Source: Enterobacter cancerogenus (lineage in GTDB: Bacteria > Pseudomonadota > Gammaproteobacteria > Enterobacterales > Enterobacteriaceae). From it: DNA of 64,000 nucleotides. Made by a program: the position numbers and the translations under genes. How positions within the stretch are numbered: position 1 is the first letter of the stretch; every line of letters begins with the position of its first letter. This document shows, piece after piece, positions 7,527 through 16,498 of the stretch. The stretch is taken from NCBI GenBank assembly GCA_000773965.1, contig JRUP01000008.1:264740-328739 (forward strand). Direction: 5' to 3'. Below the pieces are notes generated by a model. The model saw only the letters and a program-made list of their open reading frames with translations, searched no databases and was not told the origin of the DNA.

Positions 7527-9398
7527 ATGATGACAACGGCCTCACTGATTTTTACTAACGGCAAATTCCACACAGTGGATCGCGCCAACCCGTTAGCCAC
7601 TGCGGTGGCGATCAAAGACGGCAAGTTTCTCGCGGTAGGCAGCGAAGCGGAAGTGATGAGCTTCGCAGGCAAAGATACGCAGATTATTGATGCCAAAGGT
7701 CACACCGGTATTCCCGGCCTTAACGACTCGCACCTGCACCTGATTCGCGGTGGCCTTAACTACAACCTTGAACTGCGCTGGGAAGGCGTACCGTCACTGG
7801 CCGATGCATTGCGCATGCTGCGTGAACAGGCCTTGCGCACACCTTCACCGCAGTGGGTGCGCGTCGTTGGCGGCTGGAGTGAATTCCAGTTTGCTGAACG
7901 CCGCATGCCGACGCTGGATGAGATCAACGCCGCCGCGCCGGATACGCCAGTGTTCATCCTGCACCTGTATGACCGTGCCCTGCTGAACCGCGCTGCGCTA
8001 CGTGTGGTCGGTTACACCAAAGACACGCCGAACCCACCAGGCGGAGAAATCCAGCGCGACAGCAATGGTAATCCCACCGGTATGTTGATTGCGCGTCCTA
8101 ATGCCATGCTGCTGTACGCCACGCTGGCGAAAGGACCGAAGCTGCCGCTGGAGCAGCAGGTTAACTCCACACGTCAGTTTATGCGCGAGCTGAATCGCCT
8201 CGGCCTAACCAGCGCCATTGATGCGGGTGGCGGCTTCCAGAACTATCCTGATGATTACGATGTGATTTCCGAGCTGCACGCCAAAAAGCAGCTGACGGTG
8301 CGCATCGCCTACAACCTGTTTACCCAGCGTCCCGGCCATGAACTGGAAGATTTCGAGAAGTGGACCGATATGCTGAAGCCGGGCCAGGGCACCGATTTCC
8401 TGCGGCACAACGGTGCGGGCGAGATGCTGGTGTTCTCGGCGGCAGATTTCGAAGACTTCCTCGAACCACGTCCCGATCTGGCACCGGGTATGGAAGATGA
8501 GCTGGAGCGCGTGGTGCGTCATCTGGTGGAGCATCGCTGGCCGTTCCGCTTGCATGCCACCTATAACGAATCGATCAGCCGCATGCTGGATGTGTTCGAA
8601 AAGGTAAACCGCGATATTCCGTTTAACGGCCTGCACTGGTTCTTTGACCACGCCGAAACCATCACCGAAGCCAACATTGAGCGCGTCAAAGCGTTGGGCG
8701 GCGGGCTGGCAGTGCAGCATCGTATGGCGTTCCAGGGCGAATACTTTGTCGATCGCTACGGCAAAGAAGCCGCTAAACAGACACCGCCGGTAGCACGCAT
8801 GTTGGATGCAGGCGTGCCGGTCGGTTTGGGCACCGATGCCACGCGCGTCGCCAGCTACAATCCATGGACTGCGCTTTACTGGCTGGTCTCCGGCCGCACC
8901 GTCGGCGGCATGCAGTTGTACGATGACAATGCGCGAATTGACCGCGAAACCGCGCTGATGCTGTGGACCAAAGGCAGCGCCTGGTTCTCCAGCGAGCAGA
9001 ATGCCAAAGGGGAAATCAAAGTCGGTCAGTTGGCGGATCTGGTGCTGCTGTCGAAAGATTTCTTTAGCGTGCCGGAAGAGGAGATTAAAGGGATTGAATC
9101 CGTGTTGACGCTGGTCGATGGCGAAGTGGTGTATGCCGCAGGCGGCTTCACGCCGCTGTCACCGCCACCGGTGCCGGTGTTGCCAGAGTGGTCTCCGGTG
9201 GTCACCGTGCCGGGCCACTACCGTAGCGCGCCACCGCAAGCCAGTGGTCGTGCGGCGATGATGCCGAAAGTGCACCAGTGCAGCGGCCCTTGTGGGGTAC
9301 ACAGCCACTCGCACGATGTGGCACGCCAGTCTTCGGTGCCGGTGTCGGATAACCATGCCTTCTGGGGTGCGCTGGGCTGTTCGTGCTTCGCGTTTTGA
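7527..9398 (+). CDS. YtcJ-like amidohydrolase (Amidohydro_3)
   Basis: A 623-residue metal-dependent hydrolase of the YtcJ/N-substituted formamide deformylase-like group. The N-terminal beta-sandwich has FTNGKFHTVDRANPLATAVAIKDGKF, then the metal motif GLNDSHLHLIRGG. Later blocks are FRLHATYNESI, HWFFDHAETI and GLGTDATRVASYNPW. ATGs at 7527 and 7530 follow a GGAG; 7527 is used. Oddly, the C-terminus carries a proline-rich linker and a Cys/His tail (CSGPCGVHSHSHD and ALGCSCFAF) beyond the usual catalytic domain. No signal peptide is evident. Substrate unknown. Confidence 0.88.
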   Translation: MMTTASLIFTNGKFHTVDRANPLATAVAIKDGKFLAVGSEAEVMSFAGKDTQIIDAKGHTGIPGLNDSHLHLIRGGLNYNLELRWEGVPSLADALRMLREQALRTPSPQWVRVVGGWSEFQFAERRMPTLDEINAAAPDTPVFILHLYDRALLNRAALRVVGYTKDTPNPPGGEIQRDSNGNPTGMLIARPNAMLLYATLAKGPKLPLEQQVNSTRQFMRELNRLGLTSAIDAGGGFQNYPDDYDVISELHAKKQLTVRIAYNLFTQRPGHELEDFEKWTDMLKPGQGTDFLRHNGAGEMLVFSAADFEDFLEPRPDLAPGMEDELERVVRHLVEHRWPFRLHATYNESISRMLDVFEKVNRDIPFNGLHWFFDHAETITEANIERVKALGGGLAVQHRMAFQGEYFVDRYGKEAAKQTPPVARMLDAGVPVGLGTDATRVASYNPWTALYWLVSGRTVGGMQLYDDNARIDRETALMLWTKGSAWFSSEQNAKGEIKVGQLADLVLLSKDFFSVPEEEIKGIESVLTLVDGEVVYAAGGFTPLSPPPVPVLPEWSPVVTVPGHYRSAPPQASGRAAMMPKVHQCSGPCGVHSHSHDVARQSSVPVSDNHAFWGALGCSCFAF

Positions 9399-9415
9399 GT
9401 TAAAGGCGGTTTATG

Positions 9416-9439
9416 GCCCTCTCCTGGTGAGAGGGCTTT
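9416..9439 (+). terminator. Hairpin after the amidohydrolase gene
   Basis: GCCCTCTC/GAGAGGGC stem (9416-9423, 9429-9436) with loop CTGGT and a short TTTG tail, between two convergent genes. Confidence 0.6.
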
Positions 9440-9500
9440 GCTGCAAATGGGGACACAGACTTTGGCGGTGGCGCGGGTCTGTTTCCACAATCGCAAAGGA

Positions 9501-10448
9501 TTACCCCGCCAGGCCAAACCCTTGCTTGCCGTTCTTCTTAATCTGGTACATCGCTTCATCGGCACGCGTCAGCGCCTCATCAAAACTAAAGTGCGGCTGC
9601 ACCGTCGCCACGCCAATGGAAGCACCAATCTGCGCATGGCCGTTATCGACATCGAACGGCGTCAATGCGGCATCCAGCACCGCCTGCATCATGATGCGCA
9701 CTTTGGGGAAATCGATCAGGAACGGCATCAGCAGCACAAACTCATCTCCACCTAAACGGCCCACCACCACGTTCGGTGGCACCTGGTCAAGAATGCGCTG
9801 GCTGAGTTGAATCAGCACTTCATCGCCACTGCGATGGCCGAGCGTGTCGTTAACATGCTTAAAGTTATCGAGATCGATAAATGCCACGCACAGCGGCCCC
9901 TGCGCTTTCATTTTGCTGAAATGCGTTTGCAGCGCGTGGCGGTTGGTCAGACCGGTTAGCGGATCGTGATGCGCCAATGAAGAGAGTTGCGCTTCATACT
10001 GCTTCTCTTTGGTCATATCGATGTGCGTGCCGGTGACTTTAAGCGGATTGCCTTCTTCGTCCCACTCGGTCACACGCCCACGATCCAGCACCCAGGTAAT
10101 TTTATCGTTCTTACCCAGCATGCGATGCAGCGCCTCATAGTAAGGCGCACGCCCTTCGATGTGATCGTAAAACGCCTTGAGCACTTCATCGGCGTCATCG
10201 GGGTGCAGGCGTTCGCGCCAGACTTCAAACTGCGCTTTGGTCTCTTTCGGCTGGAAACCCAGCATCGAACCCCAGCGTCGATTGAAAATCACCAGCTTGC
10301 CGCTGGGAATATCCAGCTGCCACAAACATAAACCGGTTCCGTCCAGCGCCGCACTCAGCTTGTTACGCGCGTCATGCGCTATGCGCTTTAAGCGCGCATT
10401 ATGCTTTTTCAGGTTCTGAATCTGCTGACGCAGCGCTTCTTCGGACAT
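9501..10448 (-). CDS. PAS-GGDEF diguanylate cyclase
   Basis: 315 residues: an N-terminal coiled coil (about 1-30), a PAS/PAC sensor (31-150, with FNRRWGSMLGF and KVTGTHIDMTKEK), and a GGDEF domain (155-315). The active-site GGDEF is intact at 233-237, preceded by HHDPLTGLTNR. It should therefore make cyclic-di-GMP from two GTP in the cytoplasm. The RxxD product-inhibition site expected just upstream of GGDEF is absent (NVVVGRL is found instead). No membrane segment, so a soluble sensor. Convergent with the amidohydrolase. Confidence 0.93.
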   Translation of the reverse strand: MSEEALRQQIQNLKKHNARLKRIAHDARNKLSAALDGTGLCLWQLDIPSGKLVIFNRRWGSMLGFQPKETKAQFEVWRERLHPDDADEVLKAFYDHIEGRAPYYEALHRMLGKNDKITWVLDRGRVTEWDEEGNPLKVTGTHIDMTKEKQYEAQLSSLAHHDPLTGLTNRHALQTHFSKMKAQGPLCVAFIDLDNFKHVNDTLGHRSGDEVLIQLSQRILDQVPPNVVVGRLGGDEFVLLMPFLIDFPKVRIMMQAVLDAALTPFDVDNGHAQIGASIGVATVQPHFSFDEALTRADEAMYQIKKNGKQGFGLAG

Positions 10449-10657
10449 GATGGCTGACGGAGAGGAAATAAGGGCTATTTTGCCTGCCAGGAAGTTTCTG
10501 ATAAATAAAACAAATGAAAAGCCGATCAGTAGCGGAAAATTGCATCAAGCTCAGAGGGAACGGCGAAGCATTGAGGTTATTTCAGCTAACAAAACTTTCT
10601 TTATTCCTGCAAGGCAGTAGAAAACGCGCCAGCCGCCTGGGCCAGCGCCCTGTAGGT

Positions 10658-10927
10658 CTACTCCGATTCGCCAAAGCGCTGATCAAACATCGTGACAACC
10701 TGATGCAGCACACCCGCCTCGTCGCCTCCTTCACATACCACTTCCACGCTGCCACCCGCTTTGATGCCAGCGCGCATGATGTTCATCATACTGCTGGCAT
10801 TGACGTCTTTGCCTTCGTAGCGCAGCGTGACGCGGCAGTCATGGCCTTTTAACGCCTTGGCCAGCTGTGCCGCCGGGCGCGCATGGATGCCAGTACTATT
10901 TTTCACGGTAACGATTTGACTCAACAT
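10658..10927 (-). CDS. HPr-family phosphocarrier encoded in a PTS operon
   Basis: 89 residues. The phospho-accepting His15 sits in the conserved GIHARPAAQLA motif. A serine at position 46 (NASSMMNIM) matches the regulatory Ser46 position of HPr. AGGAGA precedes the ATG at 10927, and a longer frame is an overlap artefact. It overlaps the 3' end of the FGGY kinase gene by 32 bases and is the last gene of the operon, so it is probably a dedicated HPr feeding the local galactitol-type EIIA rather than the housekeeping PtsH. The ~200 bases downstream to 10448 hold no gene I can support. Confidence 0.92.
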   Translation of the reverse strand: MLSQIVTVKNSTGIHARPAAQLAKALKGHDCRVTLRYEGKDVNASSMMNIMRAGIKAGGSVEVVCEGGDEAGVLHQVVTMFDQRFGESE

Positions 10928-12425
10928 GACGGTTCTCCTGGTTAATGGGGGAAATAACGCCTTCCTGCTGCAATTTAAATTGATAGAACGCCTGCCAGCG
11001 CTGCTGATAACGCTGCAACGCGTGGCCGCGTTGTGGGTCGGGTTGATAGCACTGCGCCACACGCACCTCAGGTGGAGGCACATCCGCACAGGCAATCAGC
11101 AGCGCGCCCACGGATACCGCTTCATCAAAGGCAATCGCTTCTACCGTTCGCGCCAGACTGTCAGCCTTGAGCTGAAGCCACAGCGGATTGCGTGTGGCCG
11201 GACCAATAACTTTCAGTGCGGGGCCCGCAGGCACCGCAAAACAGGTGAAGCAGTTGGCAAACTCCATAGTCAGCCCAAACAACACCGTTAATAGCAGTTC
11301 ATCGTGCGGCAACGTATCGCTCAGACCGTACATCAACCCGCGCGTATGGCGGTTTTTATAAGGCGAGCCGGACCCACGCAAATGCGGGATAAACAGCGGT
11401 AATCCTTCCGGCTGCCACTCATCAGCCAGATAACGCTGCGTGGCTTGTACCAGTGCGGCATCGATCTCCTCGCGCGACAGCCGAAAAGTGCTGCTCACCC
11501 ACTCCAGCGCAAAGCCCCCCACCGGCAGTGAGGCGAATAGCGTGAAATGGTTGTCCCGCGAATAACGCCCGTTGGCGAGTTTGTCGCGCCGGGCTTGCTC
11601 ATTGAGCAATGGCTGTGGTTGCAGCAGCAAGATGCCTTCGGTGGTACCGGTAGAGTTCAGCACCTCGCCGGTTTGCATCTGTAGTGCCCGCGCGCCCACC
11701 ATATGATCGTGCCCAGCCAGCGTGACGCACACCGGCTGGGTTAACCCCAGTGCCTCACGGCACGCGGGTGTCACCCATCCCGCCACTTCACCCGGCGTCA
11801 ACAGAGGGGCAAAAGCATCGAGCGGCAGTTGCAAAATATCGGCGGCCTGCGCCGACCAGCTTCCCTGCTGGAGATCGAGACACAGCGTGCGGCTGGCGAG
11901 CGTGGTGTCGGTTCGCTGTGCGCCGGTTAATCGCCACAGCAGCACCTCCGGCGCATGCAGCCAGCGCAAACCATGACGCCCGCGCAGCGCATAGTTATCC
12001 AGTAGCCAGCGCATCTTGAAGGCCGAATAATTACTGTGCAGCGGCAAACCGGTGATTTGATACAACCGCTGGCTGTCCGCTTCGGTTAAGGTGGCGAGAT
12101 ACTCTTCGCCCCGACGATCATACCAGGCCAGCATCGGCGTCAGAATATTGCCAGCCTCGTCGAGAAACACGCCGGACTCACCAAAGCTGGCAATACTGAT
12201 ATGTGTCACCGGGCAATCCGTTGCCGCGATCAGGCTGCGCATCGTCACCACCACCTGCTGCCACAGCGCTTCGATATCGAAATCGACGTTGCCAGTGGGC
12301 GAAGTGATTTTGGGTGTGACGAACTTACGCTCATCCAGTCGGGACGCATCCCGACGAGAAAAACAGGCGACTTTACAGTTAGTCGTACCGATATCAATGA
12401 CGATGGCCGCAGCGTTCTCAGGCAT
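10896..12425 (-). CDS. FGGY-family carbohydrate kinase
   Basis: A 509-residue ATP-dependent sugar/polyol kinase. The N-terminal phosphate-1 motif VIDIGTTNCKVACFS, the substrate-side AWYDRRGEEYL, and the second domain blocks AGHDHMVGARAL, LNSTGTTEGILL and PATRNPLWLQLKADSL are all FGGY landmarks. The ATG at 12425 lies inside the last codons of the EIIC gene (8-base overlap) with a GAGGTG ribosome site. A kinase in an operon with a PTS, which already phosphorylates its substrate on entry, suggests either a second phosphorylation giving a bisphosphate for the aldolase, or a parallel non-PTS substrate. Confidence 0.9.
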   Translation of the reverse strand: MPENAAAIVIDIGTTNCKVACFSRRDASRLDERKFVTPKITSPTGNVDFDIEALWQQVVVTMRSLIAATDCPVTHISIASFGESGVFLDEAGNILTPMLAWYDRRGEEYLATLTEADSQRLYQITGLPLHSNYSAFKMRWLLDNYALRGRHGLRWLHAPEVLLWRLTGAQRTDTTLASRTLCLDLQQGSWSAQAADILQLPLDAFAPLLTPGEVAGWVTPACREALGLTQPVCVTLAGHDHMVGARALQMQTGEVLNSTGTTEGILLLQPQPLLNEQARRDKLANGRYSRDNHFTLFASLPVGGFALEWVSSTFRLSREEIDAALVQATQRYLADEWQPEGLPLFIPHLRGSGSPYKNRHTRGLMYGLSDTLPHDELLLTVLFGLTMEFANCFTCFAVPAGPALKVIGPATRNPLWLQLKADSLARTVEAIAFDEAVSVGALLIACADVPPPEVRVAQCYQPDPQRGHALQRYQQRWQAFYQFKLQQEGVISPINQENRHVESNRYREK

Positions 12426-13776
12426 ACACGGCACCTCGTGTCAGGCGGAAGATGCCCCACAGCACCAGACCCACCACTGGCACCAGGCCAATCGCTATCA
12501 CGTTGCCGTTGAAGATTTCCAGCAGCCAGAAGCGGAACGGGTTGCCGCCGTCAAGGAAGCTGGAGACCTGGCCGCTAGAGCCTTCGGCAAACTTGAAGTT
12601 CACGTCTTTCGCCATGCCGGTAATAAAGGGGGCGATTTTGGTGGCAATCCACAGGTCGGCCACGATCACGGGAATCGCCGCCAGCACGGTGCGGAAGATG
12701 TTGCCACGACTGGCCAGCGCAATCATCGACGCCATCACCGCGAGGTTCGCCAAATCGCCCAGCGGCAGCACCTGGTTGCCTGGCAGGATAAAGGCGATGA
12801 ACACGGAAATCGGCGTCAGCAGCAGCGCGGAAGAGATGATCGCCGGGTTGCCCACTGCCACCGCGATATCCAGCCCGATATAGAGATCGTCACGGCCTGG
12901 GTATTTAGTGTTGAGGTACTTCTTGATCGCTTCCGACAGCGGCAACAGGCCTTCCATCAGGATGCGCACCATGCGCGGCAGAATAAACATCACGCCGCCA
13001 ATGCTGATACCGAGCAGCAGGATATGCTTGAAGTCATACCCGGCGATAACCCCCAGCAGCAGGCCCAGAATGGTGCCGACCATCATCGGCTCACCAAAGA
13101 TGCCCAGCTTCTTCTGCACGGTTTGTGGATCGATGTGGATACGGTTGAGACCCGGAATCTTGTCGATGATTTTGTCCACCAGCAAGCCCACCGGGAAGAA
13201 CACCACGGCGGACAGCGTCGGCAGTGAAATCCCTTCCAGGCCGAAATATTTCTGCACCATCGGCGCGGACCAGTCTGCCAGCTTCAGTACCACAATGGCG
13301 GCAATGGCAGCGGCCAGTAATCCGAAGAAGAAACTGCCTGTGCTGTAGTAAACCAGCGTCCCAGCCAGCGCGAAGTGCCAGTAGTTCCACATATCCACAT
13401 CGACGGTGCGAGTGCGGTTTAATGCCAGCATCGCTACGTTGATTAGAATCGTCAGCGGAATGACGAACGGTGCAATCGGCGATCCCCAGGTAATAGCAGA
13501 AAGCGGCGGCCAGCCGAGATCCACTACTGGCAGGTTAATATTGGTGCGCTCTACCATTGCCTGCGCAGCCGGGCCAACATTACTGGTGAGAATATCGAAG
13601 ATGGCGTAGATCCCGACGAAGCCAATGCCTACGGTTAACGATGAGCGCAAGGCTTTAGCCGGTTTGACCTTAAAGCACAGTGCAAGAATAAACAGCACCA
13701 GCGGTAATAATACGGTTGGGCCAAAACCCAATATATATTGCACCACTGTGTAGAGGCTATGAGCGATTTCATTCAT
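12418..13776 (-). CDS. PTS galactitol-type EIIC
   Basis: A 452-residue inner-membrane permease with about ten to twelve hydrophobic segments. EIIC-GAT family (PF03611) features include the N-terminal LGFGPTVLLPLVLFILALCFKV and the repeated GILL/LGISIGGVMFILPRMV loops. It transports and phosphorylates a polyol or related sugar together with the adjacent IIA and IIB proteins. AAGGGG precedes the ATG. A 78-base gap separates it from the IIB gene; the kinase gene overlaps its stop. Confidence 0.9.
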   Translation of the reverse strand: MNEIAHSLYTVVQYILGFGPTVLLPLVLFILALCFKVKPAKALRSSLTVGIGFVGIYAIFDILTSNVGPAAQAMVERTNINLPVVDLGWPPLSAITWGSPIAPFVIPLTILINVAMLALNRTRTVDVDMWNYWHFALAGTLVYYSTGSFFFGLLAAAIAAIVVLKLADWSAPMVQKYFGLEGISLPTLSAVVFFPVGLLVDKIIDKIPGLNRIHIDPQTVQKKLGIFGEPMMVGTILGLLLGVIAGYDFKHILLLGISIGGVMFILPRMVRILMEGLLPLSEAIKKYLNTKYPGRDDLYIGLDIAVAVGNPAIISSALLLTPISVFIAFILPGNQVLPLGDLANLAVMASMIALASRGNIFRTVLAAIPVIVADLWIATKIAPFITGMAKDVNFKFAEGSSGQVSSFLDGGNPFRFWLLEIFNGNVIAIGLVPVVGLVLWGIFRLTRGAVYA

Positions 13777-13854
13777 GGCAGACCCCTTATGACGGGCGTA
13801 AACGTACCTGGCGTTAGCGCCCTATTATGGCAATCGGATTAAATAAATAAGTAA

Positions 13855-14139
13855 TTATTGGTTTTTCAAAATTTCGACAATTTTTTCCAGCACTTTTTCT
13901 TCGCCGACACCGGTAATAATCGGTAAGCCGTTAACCACCGGGATATCTAATTCATAAGGCACTTTAGTGGTGGACACCACCAGAGCAACACCGTCGGTAT
14001 TATTGGGCAAAGAAGCGACGTTGGTTTGCGAGTAATTCACATTAAGACCGTGCTCCTGGCAATATTCCATGACTTTCTCTGTCACGGCAGTGGATGTGGC
14101 AATGCCGGTAGCGCATACAAATAATATCGTCTGGCTCAT
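13855..14139 (-). CDS. PTS galactitol-type EIIB
   Basis: 94 residues of the PTS_IIB lactose/cellobiose-like fold in the galactitol class. The phospho-cysteine is Cys9 in the loop FVCATGIATSTAV. It carries phosphate from EIIA to the substrate bound in EIIC. Its ATG overlaps the IIA stop as ATGA, implying translational coupling. Confidence 0.92.
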   Translation of the reverse strand: MSQTILFVCATGIATSTAVTEKVMEYCQEHGLNVNYSQTNVASLPNNTDGVALVVSTTKVPYELDIPVVNGLPIITGVGEEKVLEKIVEILKNQ

Positions 14140-14609
14140 ACTTCACCTCGTTCGGTCATGGTTTCTGTGATGCGTTGATAAATTTGCTGATCGTTAAGCT
14201 GCAATAATTGCTGCATAAAATCGCTATCCTGAATCAGTTCCATAATCCAGCCCAACACATTTAATTGCTTGTTACTTTCACTCAGTGCCAGCAGAAACAC
14301 CACGCGTACCGGCACCGGCTCTGGCTCGCCGCCCATATCGGCAAAGGTCACCGGCTGCGGCAGAATGCCGATACTGATGGCGTTGTGGCGCACATGGCGA
14401 TGGTCGGTATGAGGAATCGCTACGCCTACCGGTTCCGTCGGTAAGCCGGTGGGGAAATCCTGCTCACGCGCCAGCACATGATCGGCAAAATCCGCGACCA
14501 CCAGCGCTTCCTCCACCAGCGGCTGTGCCAGTTGGCGAATCACCTGATCAACACTCAGCCCCTCATTGAGGTGCTGCACATAGTGCGGCTTAAACTGGAT
14601 CCCCTGCAT
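14136..14609 (-). CDS. PTS EIIA (fructose/galactitol type)
   Basis: A 157-residue EIIA of the PTS_EIIA_2 fold. The active histidine is His67 in VAIPHTDHRHV. I chose the ATG at 14609 because GAGG sits 6 bases upstream; this makes a 20-base overlap with the aldolase stop. Accepts phosphate from HPr, likely the one encoded at the end of the same operon, and passes it to Cys9 of EIIB. Confidence 0.92.
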   Translation of the reverse strand: MQGIQFKPHYVQHLNEGLSVDQVIRQLAQPLVEEALVVADFADHVLAREQDFPTGLPTEPVGVAIPHTDHRHVRHNAISIGILPQPVTFADMGGEPEPVPVRVVFLLALSESNKQLNVLGWIMELIQDSDFMQQLLQLNDQQIYQRITETMTERGEV

Positions 14610-15456
14610 ACGCGGCCTCACTGATATCATTCAAACGCAGAATCTTGTGGTAGACCTCATGTTCCACCGCCTGCCGTGCATCAGCCATCACCGCCGCCAG
14701 ATTGGCTTCGTTGTGGTTTTTCTGCCATGCGTGACCGACGCTGGTGATAAAGGAACGGCGCAGGTCGCTGGCGATGTTCACTTTCACCACCCGATGATTA
14801 ACAAACTGCTGCAAGATGCTGTCCGCGATACCGGAACCGCCGTGGATCACCAGCGGGATGGGCGTGATCTGCGCAATTTCCGCCAGCAACGGCAGATCGA
14901 TGCGCGGAATGTCATCCAGTCCGTGCACATTACCGACCGAAATCGCCAGCAGGTCACAACCGGTTTCGCGCACAAACTCCACCACCTGCTGCGGGTCGGT
15001 TTTGCAATCCGCTTCGCTGACGTAATCGTCTTCTTTACCGAGAATCGCACCCAGCTCAGCTTCCACCGGCACGTTGTAGTTCTGGCAGAATTCCACGGCC
15101 TGACGCGTCAGCTTGATGTTCTCTTCAAACGGCAGCGCAGCCCCATCGATCATTACCGAAGTAAATCCGGCACGCACCGCCTGGCGGATATCATCCATAT
15201 TGCGGCCGTGATCGAGATGCAGGCTGATCGCCACATCCATCTGTGCTGCGCGACGCTGCACCATTTCATAGATGTAGTCATAGCCGGACAAACGCGCATT
15301 GGTGGGCGCGATTTGAATAAAATTCGGCACGTTACTGCGTTCAATCGCATTTAATATGCCGAGCGTGGTTTCCAGATTGGTGGTATTAAAGGCGCCGGCC
15401 AGCACGCGCTTATTTTCCAGTTGACGAATAAATTGATGACCGTTGACTAATGGCAT
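14590..15456 (-). CDS. Class II ketose-bisphosphate aldolase (GatY/KbaY/Fba-like)
   Basis: A 288-residue zinc aldolase. LHLDHGRN holds the catalytic Asp82 and zinc-ligand His83; further zinc histidines are in SVGNVHG and LVIHGGSG. EAELGAILGKEDD and the phosphate loop VNIASDLRRSF are also typical. It cleaves a ketose-1,6-bisphosphate such as tagatose- or fructose-bisphosphate to glycerone phosphate and an aldehyde phosphate. No GatZ/KbaZ partner is present. The gene begins one base after the GntR stop. Confidence 0.9.
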   Translation of the reverse strand: MPLVNGHQFIRQLENKRVLAGAFNTTNLETTLGILNAIERSNVPNFIQIAPTNARLSGYDYIYEMVQRRAAQMDVAISLHLDHGRNMDDIRQAVRAGFTSVMIDGAALPFEENIKLTRQAVEFCQNYNVPVEAELGAILGKEDDYVSEADCKTDPQQVVEFVRETGCDLLAISVGNVHGLDDIPRIDLPLLAEIAQITPIPLVIHGGSGIADSILQQFVNHRVVKVNIASDLRRSFITSVGHAWQKNHNEANLAAVMADARQAVEHEVYHKILRLNDISEAAYAGDPV

Positions 15457-15457
15457 G

Positions 15458-16204
15458 TCAGCTTACCTCTCTTCGTTGCAGAACGGTGCCCAAATAATAT
15501 TTATTCCCTTTTAACCAGACATTGCCGAATTCCACCGGCAATTCACGTGAGAAAAACACCAACTGTTCTAAATGCAGTACCGGCGCATCCTCACTGATAT
15601 CCAAAAAATGTCCGCGTTCATTACCGATTAAGCGCGCGGCATAGCGACTTTCGGAATAACGTATTTTCTGTTGCGATAATCGTTCGATGGTGGGAAACAG
15701 GTTATTGTGATTAAAATCCACTTCGGCAATGCCGGGTACCAGTTCCATATTGATGCGATTCTCAATCAGCATCACTCTTTCATCATCGATATAACGTAAC
15801 CGCTCCAGATAAAGAATTTCCTGCCCCGGTTTAATGCGTAATTTTTCGGCAATATAACGGTTGGCCGGTTCAACCCGCGTGGCGATCACCTGTGTGCTGA
15901 AATTAATTTGCTGGCTTTCCAGTGACTCGGCGAAAGAGAGCAACCCTTCCCCCAATGGATAGCGAATGTTTTCTTTCTTAACGAAGGTGCCTTTGCCCTG
16001 CACTTGTACCAGCACACCTTCTTTGACTAACTGCGCAACGGCTTTTTTCACCGTGCCGCGACTGACGTCAAGCATATCCATGATCTGGAACTCCGAAGGA
16101 ATGCGGTCATCCTCCACCAGATCGCCGGTATAGATACTCTCGCGAATCCACTCCACTACCTGCTGATAGAGCGGGACCTGCGAAGTCTTACTCAATGTTT
16201 TCAT
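15458..16204 (-). CDS. GntR-family (HutC/UTRA) regulator of the PTS operon
   Basis: 248 residues from the ATG at 16204, preceded by AGGTG; a GTG three codons upstream lacks a ribosome site. An N-terminal GntR winged helix (PLYQQVVEWIRESIYTGDL, IPSEFQIMDMLDVSRGTVKKAV) is followed by a UTRA ligand-binding domain (from about residue 95) that would sense a sugar phosphate. It is first in the seven-gene operon and divergent from uxuA, so it probably represses both directions and itself. A 14-base palindrome lies 24 bases upstream. Confidence 0.92.
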   Translation of the reverse strand: MKTLSKTSQVPLYQQVVEWIRESIYTGDLVEDDRIPSEFQIMDMLDVSRGTVKKAVAQLVKEGVLVQVQGKGTFVKKENIRYPLGEGLLSFAESLESQQINFSTQVIATRVEPANRYIAEKLRIKPGQEILYLERLRYIDDERVMLIENRINMELVPGIAEVDFNHNNLFPTIERLSQQKIRYSESRYAARLIGNERGHFLDISEDAPVLHLEQLVFFSRELPVEFGNVWLKGNKYYLGTVLQRREVS

Positions 16205-16227
16205 GGCGCGCACCTGAACATTCAGAG

Positions 16228-16241
16228 TTGTCTATGGACAA
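16228..16241. promoter_or_regulatory. Candidate GntR operator
   Basis: TTGTCTATGGACAA is a perfect inverted repeat (TTGTC/GACAA, 4-base centre). It sits just upstream of the GntR gene and resembles HutC-subfamily sites such as TGGTCTAGACCA. Function is inferred from symmetry and position. Confidence 0.6.
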
Positions 16242-16335
16242 TCATGTACAACTTCGAGGCTTATAGTAGGGAATTGCGTCTGACGAGGGATCGAGGGCAG
16301 TCACGTTTTCGCGTACCGGATCTGTGACATAAAAG

Positions 16336-16351
16336 TGTGATCTACTTCTCA
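16336..16351. promoter_or_regulatory. Candidate CRP-binding site
   Basis: TGTGA-TCTACT-TCTCA matches the CRP consensus TGTGA-N6-TCACA with 9 of 10 conserved bases. It lies midway between the divergent PTS operon and uxuA, where catabolite control would be expected. Confidence 0.5.
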
Positions 16352-16498
16352 CTGAAAAGCTGGGCACTGCGCTTTCGCCGAAGAAATTGTGTTCTGTGAC
16401 GCGGATCAACAGATATTCGTTGGTCGATGCTGTGATCATGTTTACTAGAATGGTAGTTTAACAGTTATCGCAGCAACACGATGACGGTGGATGAGATT

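Noticed and set aside
12091-13227. 378-codon open frame on the plus strand
   Set aside because: It lies opposite the FGGY kinase and EIIC genes. Its composition (His/Gln-rich) is the usual antisense shadow, and it has no recognisable domain.
14647-15354. 235-codon plus-strand open frame
   Set aside because: Antisense to the class II aldolase, whose motifs are complete.
16395-16410. Second CRP-like site TGTGA-N6-TCAAC
   Set aside because: The right half deviates too much from TCACA to support as a separate feature.
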